A stretch of DNA of 64,000 bases from Adiantum capillus-veneris (GCA_014529385.2 CM043942.1:35990469-36054468); one strand, 5' to 3'. Shown: positions 31,421 through 42,394, counted from the stretch's first letter. Numbers and translations: made by a program. The notes: generated by a model not told the origin, from the sequence alone.

Positions 31421-32735
31421 CAGGTTGACACGTGTGGGAAAAAATTAATGAAGTACTCCTAGAATCTAAAATATGTGAATTATTTGAAGACTTACCTGAT
31501 GGATGAGATTCACATGAGATGGTGAGAGGCCATTGATTCTCCTTTGAAGAAAGTTAAGAGGACAGATGAGTGCAGAAAAGCAGAAACTGTACTCGTAGAA
31601 AGAGCTGGATAGAGCTTGACAAGAAGATGAACCAGATAAAGAAAACCTTGAAGCACTCTCAGAAGAAGAGGATCGGAAATCCCAAGAGGAAATCGGCGGA
31701 TTTCCTAGGTTATTCGGACCAAAAGTCGACTTTCGAGGTGGCAAGTAGATCTAAGAAGCATGTTCATTTCAAGGATGACCTAGATTTTTCTTCGTCTTCA
31801 AAGAGTTCCAACAATTTGTCGTCCTCTTGTTTTAGTGAGGATGAGAAAAGGTGGAAGAAGTGGAGAAAAAGCAAGAAAAGCAGATTTTTGAACAAGTCTA
31901 GAAGGCATGGGAGGCCATCTAGTAGGTCAGAGGAGGAGAGCTCGTCCTCTTTTGACAGTGAGCAGATGAGCAAGAAAACCAGGAGTGCAAGGAAGGGGGT
32001 CCGGCCGTCAAGTTTGAGATGTTTTCAGGCTGCCTGAACACCCATCGAGCCCTTGAGTTTATACAGGAGTTCGACGGTGCTTTCTCTAGAGGTTGATTCA
32101 TGGAACACGCCAAGGTGCGAAGCGCGGCATCTTAATTGAAAGGAACTGCACATACACAACGGTCTACTCTGTTGTTACGCAGAGAAGTTACTGTGACGTG
32201 GGTAAAATTTAAGAAAATTTTCACGTCAACTTGGATATCAGATGAATATGAAATAGATGTCATCACGGCTTGGCATCATTTGAGAATGACTAAGAAAGAT
32301 ACATTGGATCCCAGAGGTTTTGGGATACTTATTTGCCAATCTTTGTTTTGGAAGATAAAGTTACTTTGAGGGACTAAATTGAGTGGTTTACCAGAAGAGA
32401 CTTTAGAGTATTGTGTAGAATAGAAGTCTGACTCTATGCAGAGACTTATGGGACATCTTAAGCAAGGATTTGGGATGCATTGTGGCTCATTGACTTATCC
32501 TATGGACAAGATAGTATCCACCGCAATAGGGCAAGAGTCTTCTAGTGAAGGGAATGAATTGGGGGAAGCGGAAAACAGCTCATCACAGGATTTCAACGCC
32601 GTAAGCGAATCAGACTGTAGTGCATCCTAGGGTTCCGACGAACTAAGGGAACCAAATGCAAGTTCATCAGAGGATTCCGGAGAAGAACAGGGATCAAATG
32701 ATAGTGCGTCTCAGGGTTTTGTAGTTCCTACACGC
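31400..32735 (+). pseudogene. gypsy gag pseudogene (H)
   Basis: Begins with the gag leader also seen at 415 and 37450 (GTTGACACGTGTG, GAGGCCATTGATTCTCCT). The frame 31570-32037 holds a long Ser/Lys-rich region (ADFLGYSDQKSTFEVASRSK, SKKHVHFKDDLDFSSSSKSS) typical of this gag group. Capsid homology continues in other frames: HRALEFIQEFDGAFSRG, RSTLLLRREVTVTWVKFKKI, ITAWHHLRMTKKDTLDPRGF, MQRLMGHLKQGFGMHCGSLT. It lacks the zinc knuckle; after an acidic Ser-rich stretch (32540-32730) the sequence passes into a copia RT. Confidence 0.8.
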
Positions 32736-33610
32736 GAGGATCTAGTATGCAAACTGAAAAGAGCTCTGTATGGTTTGAGACAATCATCACGGCAGTGGTA
32801 TAAGAAGTTTGACACTTTTATGTTGTCTCAAGGCTTTAAACGCAGCCATGCAGATCATTGTTTGTATATGAAAAGAGATGAAGATGGTAGTCCCATCATA
32901 CTTGTTCTCTATGTTGATGACATGCTGCTTGCCGGGAGACATAAAACTAGTCTCGATGCTTTGAAGGGTAAGCTAAATTCAGCTTTTGCTATGAAGGATT
33001 TGGGTGATGCAGAACATATTTTGGGCATGCGTATTAAAAGAGATAGAAAGCTGAAATTGCTGTTTTTATGTACATTGCAAAAGTACTTGACAGATTTAAT
33101 ATGGCTACCTTTACCTCCCTACACTAAGCTTAGCAAAGCAGATTCCCCAAAGCATGAGGTGGCATTGAAAGCAATGAAGGGAATCCCTTATGCATCAACT
33201 TGTGGTTCTCTTATGTATGCTATGGTTGCCACTCGTCCCGACATTGCTTATGCAGTGGGAGTTGTTAGTGGATACATGTCGAATCCTGGCAAAGCGCATT
33301 GGGAAGCTGTCAAATGCATTCTGAGATATTTGCAAGGTACACAATCAAAGTGTATTTGTTATGGCAAAAGTGACTTAAAGTTGCAAGGCTATTGTGATGC
33401 AGACATGGCTGCTGACATGGATACCAGGAAATCTACCATTGGATATGTATTTGCTATTGCTGGTGGTGCAGTCTCATGGTGTTCTTGGTTGCAGAAAATT
33501 GTGGCACTGAGTACTACTGAGGTTGAATACATTTCAGCCACTGAGGCTTCAAAGGAGGCCATTTGGTTGGGTAGACTTGCAAAAGAACTTGGCATGCCTG
33601 CTCATACTCT
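32736..33610 (+). pseudogene. copia RT-RNase H fragment fused to gypsy gag
   Basis: From about 32736 the frame reads VVPTREDLVCKLKRALYGLR, then FMLSQGFKRSHADHCLYMKR, VLYVDDMLLAGRH (catalytic DD present), KDLGDAEHILGMRIKRDRK, GSLMYAMVATRPDIAYAVGV, YCDADMAADMDTRKSTIGYV and STTEVEYISATEASKEAIWL. That is the C-terminal half of copia RT and most of RNase H, without a stop inside the 32775-33610 part. A short deletion near 33100 removes the segment between LQKYLTDL and LPLPPYTKLSK. The RNase H end is missing: at about 33605 the frame passes into unrelated sequence. A homologue of element E. Confidence 0.88.
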
Positions 33611-33790
33611 TTTTTCCCAATGGTGCGAGCTCTCTGTCTCTCTTTGCTTTCGATCTGTAGCGCTTCCGCTCTCCTGCACTCACGCTTGGCTACACCCGGC
33701 CCAGACCTGCACTCCACCTCGCGCATCTCCCGGTAGCGTGTCCTTCGCGCTTTCAAACATGTGCTCTTTCATGTGTGTATTGTTAGAGAC
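33611..33790. other. unassigned C-rich stretch
   Basis: Pyrimidine- and CG-rich 180 bases directly after the broken RNase H. The open frame continues by chance; no domain is recognised. Confidence 0.4.
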
Positions 33791-33856
33791 ATGTAGAGAA
33801 AGATGAAATGTCTGCAGCATTTTGTTTGATGAATGCTTTGAACTTAGTGCATCTAT

Positions 33857-33888
33857 ACATCTGTTAGAGATCAGCGAGCTTTGGATGT
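33857..33888 (+). other. covarying 3' region hairpin, copy 2
   Basis: Outer stem ACATCT/GGATGT (one U-G pair), inner stem AGATC/GCTTT with one mismatch, loop AGCGA; flanking CATC/GATG can extend the stem. Confidence 0.65.
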
Positions 33889-34149
33889 GATGGCTAACTG
33901 CACATAATGAAATTCTAGTCCATCAAGAGTTTCGGAAGGATTAGATGCCTGCACAGTGATCTGGGTGCATCAAGAGGTTTGGATGGAATGGGATGGCTAG
34001 ATTGAATGATTGGAAATACGGTACTTAGTGTGAATTGCATGCTATGTGGATGTACTGTCTTGTGAGGATAGTCATGGGCATGGTTTGCTTGATTAACATG
34101 TGAAATGAAAGGATTTAAATCTGATAGTAACAAGATTTAGTATATGAAG

Positions 34150-34182
34150 ACATCCGGGGAAAGATCGATGCGGTCTGGATGT
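34150..34182 (+). other. covarying 3' region hairpin, copy 3
   Basis: Outer stem ACATCC/GGATGT and inner stem AGATC/GGTCT with loop GATGC. Relative to the copy at 25385 the outer stem carries a paired C-to-T and G-to-A change. Confidence 0.75.
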
Positions 34183-34395
34183 GGTTTCTAAATTGTTACA
34201 ATGATCAAGATTTGTATCTGAGACCCTCGACAAAAATGTGATTGATTAGTGGCTGATGTCTTTGTAGAAGTTGTGGATTGGTGGAGTCTGGTGCATGAGT
34301 ACATAGAGTCAGTGTCTATTGAAGGAAGATTCTCTCCTTTGGCTGTTTTTGCAAGTGTAATCGAAGGTGATTACAATTTTTTCAAGAGGTACGAA

Positions 34396-34946
34396 TGTGA
34401 CAAAGCGATGACGTGGCATGCCTAACTCGAAGAGAGATGGCCGAGTGGACAAGAGAAACGGAATCCAAAGAACTAAGGAAGTTCTGAACCGAGGAAGCAC
34501 CGACCGAGGGGTTTAAAACCCTAACAAAGTCAAAAGCTTCAAATCTGGACAAGTTTTCCTACAACGCGTTGACAGTGCCACTTGGTAGCTTGTACGGATT
34601 TCCGCGTTTTGCGTTGCTTAGTTTTTCATGGGCTTTTGAGTAAAGTGCTTTTCGTTAGTGTGCTTTTGAACCTGATGCTTTTGGGGCTCTGCTTTCGGGC
34701 ATGCCTTGTAATGTTTATAAGGACCCTTGGAGCCTCACTCTGCAAAGCATCTGGACGTAGAGTCTGATAGCAGATCTTCGGTAGTTGCACTGTTGCGTGT
34801 ATAATAATAAAGAAATACCAAAAGGGCTCTAGTCTTTGGGGCCAGTGCATCTGGGTGCGGAACTCCGCCGTGCCGTGTCGACTCTCTCTCTCTCATCAAG
34901 TTCAATGAATTTGCAGTTTCTGTTCGTGTGTTCCAAGTTTGTAACA
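34396..34946 (+). repeat. LTR I
   Basis: 551 bp, TGTGACAAAGCGATGACGTG to CAAGTTTGTAACA, with the superfamily block TTTTGGGGCTCTGCTTTCGG, a GTTTATAAGGACC TATA-like site and a short (CT)n run. No primer site follows; the next bases are the integrase codons of another element, so this is a 3' or solo LTR lying against element J. Confidence 0.82.
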
Positions 34947-35397
34947 GGGTGATTGGGTGTTTTTAAGGATCATGAAGCAGCATCTTAAGCAAGTTGGTAA
35001 GAGGTGTCCTAAATTCTCATTTCGTATGTATGGTCCGTTTCCGATCGACCAAAAGGTAAATGATGTTTCCATGCAGTTACATGTTCCACATTTTTGGACA
35101 TGTTTTCCATGTTTCTTGGCTTAAATTATTTCAGGGTGAACCTCCAAGGAGCATCCCATACGAGGAGCAACTAGAGATAATTGATGAAGTCGAAGTTATG
35201 GAGCCAGAAATGTTCCTTTTGCATCCATTCAAGCACGGAACAAAGGGAAGTAAGCAAGGCAGTACTTCCTGAAGTTCAAGAATCAGAAACCCATGAAGCT
35301 GCTTGGGTGGATGAGGAATTAACTATCCAAATTTGCTAGCCTCATACAAGGAGGCCATGCAGATTGGTGCCCGTACCTCACCTTAAGCAAGAGGGGA
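34947..35397 (+). pseudogene. gypsy integrase C-terminus/chromodomain remnant (J)
   Basis: Begins GDWVFLRIMKQHLKQVGKRC, then FSFRMYGPFPIDQKVNDVSM, the GPY/F module, then HVSWLKLFQGEPPRSI in a shifted frame and a worn chromodomain-like end (AAWVDEEL, ASYKEAMQIG). The GPY/F sequence differs from A and B, so this is a third chromovirus lineage. It ends at a polypurine tract (AAGCAAGAGGGGA) next to LTR J. Confidence 0.75.
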
Positions 35398-36524
35398 TGT
35401 CACGTGTGTGCCACATGGACATGCTTCATTGACTTCCAGAGCCAGTTTTCCCCTTGTTCCTAGATAGGAGTGTCTAGAATCCTAGGAGGATTAGTATTGG
35501 CAATTTTGTGAGCTTGTTCACAGGACCTACATGTCTGGACGAGTCCATTAGATTAGGTTTTCCAGTTTTGGAACCCTCTTGCATAAATGGTTTGTACACG
35601 CGTTTTGACAGATGTTATTACACTACGGTGGGCATCTGGCATGACATGCATATAGTTCTAGGTTAGAGGAATCCAACGAGCCATTCCCCACATCTAGCGA
35701 GTTCCCGGGTAGCAGATGTGTGACAGTTTCACCCAGAAACTGACCCCCTGGCCAAACTTATCAATAAATCATTAAATAATGATTTATTTTGTTGGGTGTG
35801 GTGGACAGTTTGCCCTACCTAAGCCTAAGGAGATTTATAACCCACAATTCAGCCCTATAAAGGGAGCACTTAGCCTAGCACTTTCAGGCAGATTGGTCTA
35901 GCGCTGGAAGAAGAGAGCAGACAACCTGACATTTTTCAGCAGATCCCCTAGCGTTTTCAGCCAGCAGCTAGCCTCATCAGCGTTTTGGCAAGCCGTTGAC
36001 AAATCAGCCGTAGCGCCACCCAAGCTGCTACCGTCTTTCAGATTTGCAGCCCAAGCGCTCGCAAATTTCAGCAGAACAGCCACCGTTTTCATTTTCAGCC
36101 CCCTCCGTCGTCGGAGTGTGCGAGATCTGCCAACGCTAGCCTCTCCTAGATGAGGTCCGGTACTTCGGCAACCCAATGAGCCTCCCCTTGGCCGTTCCCT
36201 CACCGGCATCGAGTGCTCCATTGCTGTCCATCATCGTTTTCAGCCCTTCATTCCTCTCACATCGAGAGTGCAAATCAGCCCGAGATCTACCCCTTGGTGG
36301 CCATCTGAAATGTCACATCGAGAAAGATACAAAGGTGTATCAAATGAGCCCCGGACGTGCCTCGTCTTGAGGAGTTAACGAGGCGACATTCTCCATTTGA
36401 GTTAGTAGAGTCTGAACTAAGGTATTGCATGTGTGTACATTCCATTTATGAAATCAAAAGCAAATACCAAATCGGCAATGGTGTGGGGGGCCCTTGAGAG
36501 AGGGTTGGTTGGGAGCCCATTGGG
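35398..36524 (+). repeat. LTR J and following LTR-like sequence
   Basis: Starts TGTCACGTGTGTGCCACATG after a polypurine tract. It shares a segment with window positions 136-230. At about 35720 (TGTGACAGTTTCACCCAG) a second LTR-like unit with a TATA box CCCTATAAAGGGAG (35852-35866) and GTTTTCAGC repeats seems to start; similar repeats occur in family D LTRs. The end is not resolved. Nothing coding. Confidence 0.55.
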
Positions 36525-37086
36525 TGTCACAAAATGGTGACGTGGCATGACCACCTGCTATCGTGGATAGACAATACGGAGAGATGACGTGGCAGTTATA
36601 GGACGCTCAAAACTCGCGTTGACATGCCATGTGGACCAACAATACGGATTTTCGCTTTTCGCATTGACATGATGACGTGGCATACTGTACGGAATTCCGA
36701 AAATCACGTTGAGTGCTTTTTTTTCGGCAGTTAATGAGGACCACTTGTTTTTTTTTGTGCAGCTTGCTTTTGAGTTTATTTCTTTTTGGGCTTTGCTTTT
36801 GACATCCCTTGTAAGAATAAAAAGGGCCCAAGGGCCTCACTCTTCAAGGCATCTGGACGCAGAGTCTAAGAGCCGAGGACCAACGGGAATTGTATTTTGA
36901 TCAAGCATTAATATAAAAGAAATACCGAAAGGGGTGCCAGTCTTTGGGGCCAATCTCTTTGGGCATAGAACTACGCCAGGCCGTGTCGACCAAATTGAAC
37001 TGTGATTCTAAAGTTGTGAAGTATCTTAAGGGATTCTCTCGTGTGTCGTGCCCGATTCCCGACTTGGGGTGCCCAAGCTTGTGACA
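36525..37086 (+). repeat. LTR K1
   Basis: 562 bp, TGTCACAAAATGGTGACGTG to GCCCAAGCTTGTGACA. It carries the superfamily blocks (GCATCTGGACGCAGAGTCTA, CTTGTAAGAATAAAAAGGG). Confidence 0.88.
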
Positions 37087-37087
37087 T

Positions 37088-37099
37088 TGGTATCAGAGC
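37088..37099 (+). other. primer-binding site of element K
   Basis: TGGTATCAGAGC one base after LTR K1; initiator-Met type. Confidence 0.85.
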
Positions 37100-37302
37100 A
37101 TGAGGCGTGTGCTTTTCTCAAAGCATATCGGTCCTATCAAAGAGCAAACAGGGCACTTTTGGAAATTTCTTTTTTAAGAATCCGTGTCCCGATCTCAGAC
37201 TTATTAGGCACTCCCACCCTTACTTCATCGCGCATCGAGTGCGCTCCCGTCTTCATTGCTCTGGCTTACATGTCATTAGCCATAAAGAATCCCAGATTAC
37301 AC

Positions 37303-37690
37303 ATGGGTTCTCGTGGAGAATCTGACAGAGATAACACCTCTCAGTGGGAAGGCAAAGAAAACTTGAAATGTGGTGCGGGAATTGAAGAAAAGAATGAAGA
37401 TTTGGGCAAATTTTTTCAACAGAGAAGTTTGCTAGAGCGAAGTACAAGCGTCAATTGTAGGTTGACATGCGTGTGAAAAGGTTGATCAAGTACCCCAAAA
37501 ACCCGAGATTTGCGAAACACCTGAAGGATTACCTGATTGACGAGATTCACTCGAGATGGCGTGAGGCCATTGATTCTCCTCTCAAGACGGGATGAAAGCT
37601 GAAAGGACTGACGAGTGCAGAAAAGCGAAAGCTTTACTTGCAGAAGAGCCGGGATAGAATTGTTGACCAGTAGATGAACTAGATACTGGA
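37303..37690 (+). pseudogene. element K gag N-terminal fragment
   Basis: ATG at 37303 (MGSRGESDRDNTSQWEGKEN) followed by about 60 codons to a stop near 37476. Homology with the gag leaders at 415-640 and 31440-31640 continues past the stop to about 37690. The capsid is absent. Confidence 0.7.
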
Positions 37691-39171
37691 AAGAACACTG
37701 CAAGGGATATTGATGTACTGACAATTTGGTTGTTTGTGACAAAGAACGAGAAATAGGAGCGAGGAACTCGCGTCTGTATGGATTGGGAAGCATGGAGCTG
37801 GACATCCACTCTTTGCAACAAGGTGAGCCATCTTCTTGCTTGTTTTGCAGGTGAAATCGAGGATGAGATGGTGAGATCGGGAGCGACGGAAGCTAAAGAA
37901 TGGATCCGTCAATTCAAGATAAGAATGATGAATTTGAATGAATGGATGATAACGCATGTTGAATGATTCTAGTGCATCAAGATTCCCATATGAATGAGAT
38001 GACTAGATACTGTGGTGAGCATATCAAGAGTTCTTGCGGGATGAAATGGCCACTCAAAGATCTAGGTGCATCAAGCCTTCTGGACGGATGAGATGACTAG
38101 TTGATGGAAACATTGTTTTTAGTATGAATTAAGTGTAGAACTTTGAAATAGGAATTTTTGAAGATGATTTTGATTTATGTATCAGATTAATGCTCTCTGG
38201 AAGAAGTTGCTAGATGTGTGCAAATAACGAGTGAAATCGATGATAATGGATGATGAATTCGGAGCAATGACAGCTCCAGAATTAACTCGATAAATATCAT
38301 GAATTTTGAATAAAACTAATGAAAGAACCCACTATTTGTGAATAGATAACAGGATTAAGAATGAGATATGATGATTTTGGAGCAATGATAGCTTCTGAAT
38401 GAACCTGAAGTCGAAGAGAACGGATACTGGAAAGAAAAGAGAAAGGTAAAGTGAATAGTGGTTCTTAGTTAAGAACCATTTGGCATTGAATGCGAAATGG
38501 ATGGAGGAGGAGGACCTAGCAAATACTCCTCAGATTTGGAACTTTACCTTGACGCTTTTGGGTCTAGCATTGGCTATTCAAAGAGTTCCCGGAAGCCAGC
38601 GGGTTGAATCTGGTGCATGTGGGAGTGTAGAAGAGGGGAGTTACTTCGCTCCTTTGTCACAGATTACCTGGATGGAATAAAGTCACTAATAAAGTCATTG
38701 ATTTCCCTTTGGACTTCAGGGATACTGATGTGCTAACAATATTCTGCTAGATGGCTTTATGAAAGAAGTACTTGGAAATGGGATTCTTGGAAATGATTAC
38801 TCGCACACGACAGTGCTTGAGTGGAAGGATTGACGAAATGACTGCATCATTTCAGTCTTCAAAATCTCTATAGGCATGATCGTAAGAAGGATTAGTTAAT
38901 TCAACATTAGTGAGGTCCCGAATGGATCTAGATGCGATTACTAAATACGTTGCTTGACAGTCACGGTCCGAGATTTGGAATGAAGTTTTTTGTGATTGAT
39001 TTGATCTGTCATGTGATGTATGTGACGTGACTGTCATCTTTGGACAAGTGCTGGATTTGTGTCGTTTAGTGGTCGGTAGTTAAGAGTCAGTGTCTATGAA
39101 TTGGTTTATGGCTTATGTCCGATTTTGCAGGCGTAACTGAGGGTGATTACAATTCTTTCAAGCGGGGGGTA
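37691..39171 (+). other. element K 3' region with chromodomain scrap and hairpins
   Basis: Mostly non-coding. GCATCAAG...GATGACTAG repeats lie at 37975-38010 and 38068-38100, and two GGAGC/GCTCC-type hairpins at 38261-38277 and 38379-38395. At 38470-38550 a chromodomain scrap reads LNAKWMEEEDLANTPQI, and the sequel to 38760 matches the 3' non-coding region of element B (27150-27270). It ends in the polypurine tract before K2. Confidence 0.6.
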
Positions 39172-39672
39172 TGTCACAAAATGGTGACGTGGCATGACCA
39201 CCTGCTACTATGGACAGACAATACGGGTAGATGATGTGGCAGCTGTAATCATTAGCCCAAAAAGCCTCTACGCTACCGCCATCCTCTCATTCCACATCTT
39301 CCTAAAATTCTCTCCAAGTAGACAATTCTCTCTCTATCTAGCATTGCTGATTTTTAGGGCAACAAACCGGCAAGTCAGAAAATTCAGCTCTTCTCCTGAA
39401 ACTTCAAGCTCTTTCTCTCGCCATGAATGCAATCAAGAAGATGGACTATTGCTCTATCCCAAGAAGCACTTGAATTTTCTTAGTATTGGAATCTGTCTCT
39501 TTCTAGTGTTGTGATTCATATTTTGTTAAGTTCTTTTAGTATTGAACCACGAATAAGAACTCTTTTAGTCGCACAGGGTGCTTACACTCTCCACAAGTAG
39601 AGCTCAATTATTTGCACATTATGTTCGTGTATTGCTATTGATTTTTCGCTTCAAGTGTCCAAGCTTGTAACA
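39172..39672 (+). repeat. LTR K2, chimeric
   Basis: 501 bp, TGTCACAAAATGGTGACGTG to CCAAGCTTGTAACA. The first 90 bases match K1; from about 39262 the sequence is unrelated to K1 and lacks the superfamily blocks, until the shared last 20 bases. A primer-like CTGGTATCAAAGC follows at 39673 and a gag start MGSSNEYDRDD at 39735, so it acts as the 5' LTR of a further truncated element. Confidence 0.75.
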
Positions 39673-39734
39673 CTGGTATCAAAGCTCAAACGATTCTTTT
39701 TCTATGAAAGATTCGATCCTTTTCTGCGGCACAC

Positions 39735-39846
39735 ATGGGTTCTAGCAATGAATACGATAGAGACGACACCCCTCCGACTACTCGTCCATAGGGCGATGAA
39801 GAAAACCCTAACCCCAACCGAGGAACAAAAGAAACCAACGAGAGAC
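39735..39846 (+). pseudogene. gag start behind LTR K2
   Basis: ATGGGTTCTAGC opens a frame (MGSSNEYDRDDTPPTTRP) resembling the gag start of element K, closed by a TAG at 39787. It is cut at 39847 by a family D-like LTR end (TGTCAGGTGCAACGGAATTG). Confidence 0.6.
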
Positions 39847-40025
39847 TGTCAGGTGCAACGGAATTGAATTTGGTGAAGATCTAGGTTTTACACTTCCACG
39901 ATCCTTTACTTCTTTTCCTTGCGTTAGTGATTCCTTTACTTTTCCTTGAAGAAAGGGAATGAGAGTGTGTTGTAGAGATGTGCTGAGGGAGAGGGAACGA
40001 GAGTGAATAGGATAATGACACCCAA
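39847..40025. repeat. family D-like LTR end
   Basis: TGTCAGGTGCAACGGAATTG resembles the plus-strand start of the D solo LTR at 22313 (TGTTAGGTGCAGCGGAATG). It breaks off at 40026, where another LTR fragment starts. Confidence 0.5.
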
Positions 40026-40378
40026 TGTCATAGGCTTGGGCACCCCAGGTCGAGAATCGTGCACGACACACGAGAGAATCACTTAAGATACTTCACAACT
40101 TTAGAATCGCAGTGCAATTTGGTCCACACGGCCCGACGTAGTTCCGTGCCCAAAGAAATTGGCCCCAAAGACTCGCGCCCTTGTCGGTATTTCTTTTATA
40201 TTAATGCTTGATCAAAATACAACTCCCACAGGTCCTCGGCTCTCAAACTCTATGTCCAGATGCCTTGAAGAGTGAGGCCCTTGGGCCCTTTTTATTCTTA
40301 CAAGGGATGCCAAAAGCAGAGCCCCAAAAGCCATAAGCTAAAAAAGCAAACTGCCCAAAAAAACCATTCAGCAAGTAG
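40026..40378 (-). repeat. K/F-type LTR fragment, minus orientation
   Basis: Read on the minus strand it ends GGTGCCCAAGCCTATGACA like K1 and F, and includes the polyadenylation region and the GACATAGAGTTTGAGAGC-type block. The U3 part is missing beyond about 40378. The next 160 bases (40379-40545) are unassigned. Confidence 0.7.
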
Positions 40379-40545
40379 ATGATGCTCCAATGGGGGTGGA
40401 AGAGATTGAATTTAAGGTGGAGTTGCTTTATGAACAAAAAGGATAAGCCACATGTTTAAAAGATTGATGCATGTATGACAAGTGTCCAAGCTTTTGAAAA
40501 GCTTTACAACAAGTGCCCTTTCAACGGTCAAAAAGAGTGGACTAG

Positions 40546-41246
40546 TGTCACAAGACAGGCACACGTGCCAATTGAAAAGAACAGACTGAACAGACTTTTA
40601 GCACTTCAATAATAACTGAACTGAAAGAGAGAGGCGACACGCGACACGGAGTGGCGGAATTCCACCCTAGAGATTGTTGGCCTCAAACCTTGGCGCCCCT
40701 TTTGGTATTTCTTTATATTACTTGAACTCTGTACAATGCCGGTACTTGCGCTCTGCACCTTCTTCCTGAAGCGTGCCAGAGACTGAGCCCTCTGCACTTA
40801 TTTAAAGGCCCTCGGCCTCTGAAAAGCAGCTTACATGAAAAGTATTCAAACTCAAAAGCAACTTGTCCAAAAAGTTCTAGTGCCAAAATCTGCCAGCGCG
40901 TTTTGCGAAAATCCATACAACTGCCACGTGAGCAATGTCAGCACGTTTTGCGGAATCTACCACATCAACACTGTTAGCGAAAAATCCGGGCACTGTCAGC
41001 CAAAAATCTGGGCTGTCCATACAGCTACCACGTCATCAATTTCTGCGCAAGTCTTTTGTGTGTGTGTGTGAGGGTCCAGCTTTATTTTAATTCCTTTGTC
41101 ACTTGGGCCCCATCGAACGGGGTCCCATAAGTTGGTAGGACTTCTTCTTCTGCTGTTGCTTATTCTTCTTAGGATGTAGGCCCTCGGCCGTGATCTACAC
41201 ATTGGCTCCGTTCTTCAGTGACTCGACACGTCAGCAGTCTGTGACA
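40546..41246 (-). mobile_element. solo LTR of family C
   Basis: 701 bp; minus-strand start TGTCACAGACTGCTGACGTG and end CTGTCTTGTGACA, homologous over its length to the LTRs of element C. A perfect ACTAG duplication flanks it (40541-40545, 41247-41251). The direct repeat AAGCTTT(AC/GT)AACAAGTG just outside on both sides (40496, 41269) suggests an older duplication at the site. Confidence 0.93.
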
Positions 41247-41251
41247 ACTAG

Positions 41252-41799
41252 TGTCCCAACTTCGGGAAGCTTTGTAACAAGTGTCCTTCCACTTGTCCTT
41301 CTCGAATTCTCCTAGAATCTCCTAGAAAGCTTCTAGAATCTTTCTTCTTTGACAAACTGCTAACAAAAAGAAATATTAATATGGATATCAAATGAAAGCT
41401 CTTTTCGTGTAGCTTTAAAGCATAAATCCAAGATGCTTGTGAAAACATAGAAGCTTTTAAAACATTCAACCCACATATGCACAATGAGCAATCTTTCATG
41501 ATCATGCCATTTTATTGGTTGTAACAGTTGTTTCTGGTGGATCGAACCTACAATCCAAGGCATTAATCCTTTCTGTGCGCTTGTATGACCCTGATATGCA
41601 AGCCACATGTGCCCCGTTTCGGCTAGCTAGGTGGGAGTGTGCATTATCTATGTTCTAACCCACTGCGTGGGTGTGACCACTCATCAGTGGCCCACTCAAA
41701 TGTACTATTCAAGATAGCTTTCAAAGAGAAAAATAGTTTGCAAATGCAAAAATAAGCATTATTACAAAAAGGATACAGGATCTTTGTCTACAGAGTTGT

Positions 41800-41800
<1 letters not shown>
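41252..41800. other. unassigned repeat DNA
   Basis: About 550 bases between the solo LTR and the (AC)n tract. Open frames on the minus strand have no recognisable domain. Nothing further can be supported. Confidence 0.4.

Positions 41801-41895
<95 letters not shown>
41801..41895. repeat. (AC)n microsatellite
   Basis: About 47 uninterrupted AC units. It adjoins the 3' end of a minus-strand LTR, where the TGTGACAC terminus may have seeded the expansion. Confidence 0.98.
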
Positions 41896-41898
<3 letters not shown>

Positions 41899-42394
41899 CA
41901 CGGAACGACGGAGTTCCATTCCTAGATGCACTGGCCCCAAAGACTTGCGTTCCTTCTAGTATTTCTTTATTGATTGCCGATCACAAAGGTACATGTCCTG
42001 AGGGTATAACTCTTTGAGACTCCGCGTCCAGATGATCTGGAGAGAGTGGCCCCCAGAGACTCTTATAAACTATACAAGGGATGCCCAAAAGCAAAGCCCC
42101 AAAAGCTTCTCTTTCAAAAGCAGTGATCCTCAAAAATTGTGACCCCAAAAGATTAGCGCAAATTTGCCTTGCCACGTCAACAAACTTCTGCGTTTTGCGG
42201 GTTGATAGCCACGACATAAACTTCGCTTTTTTCGGCCCAGCCTGCCAATGCAAATTTGTCCTTTGGGTCTGCTATGATTTTGGGCCACTCGCTTAAGCTC
42301 TTCAAGTTGTTGTGGGTTAGAGTTTTTAAACTACCCTATGGTCCTCTTGGCCAATCTTTTTAAGTTGGGCATGCCACGTCATGAACATGTGACA
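41896..42394 (-). repeat. K/F-type LTR, minus orientation
   Basis: Minus-strand start TGTCACATGTTCATGACGTG at 42394; includes the superfamily block (GCTTTGGGCATCCCTTGTAT on the minus strand) and the GACGCGGAGTCTCAAAGAG region. Its 3' end runs into the AC microsatellite. Confidence 0.75.

Larger units (their letters stand above)
33791..34395 (+). other. gypsy 3' non-coding region with hairpins
   Basis: No coding sequence. It contains two copies of the covarying hairpin (33857-33888 and 34150-34182) and looser GCATC...GATGGCTA repeats near 33915-34000. It ends with CAAGAGGTACGAA, a degenerate polypurine tract, against LTR I. Confidence 0.65.
36525..39672 (+). mobile_element. deleted gypsy element K
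   Basis: LTR K1 36525-37086, primer site 37088, gag start 37303, then a short internal region with a chromodomain scrap, a polypurine tract (CAAGCGGGGGGTA, 39159-39171) and LTR K2 39172-39672. The internal 2.1 kb lacks protease, RT, RNase H and most of integrase, so K is a deletion derivative. K2 shares only its first 90 bases with K1, and is itself followed by a primer-like site and another gag start. Confidence 0.78.

Noticed and set aside
33611-33806. C-terminal tail of the copia-like open frame
   Set aside because: After the RNase H homology stops near 33605 the frame runs through unrelated C-rich sequence; the extension is accidental.
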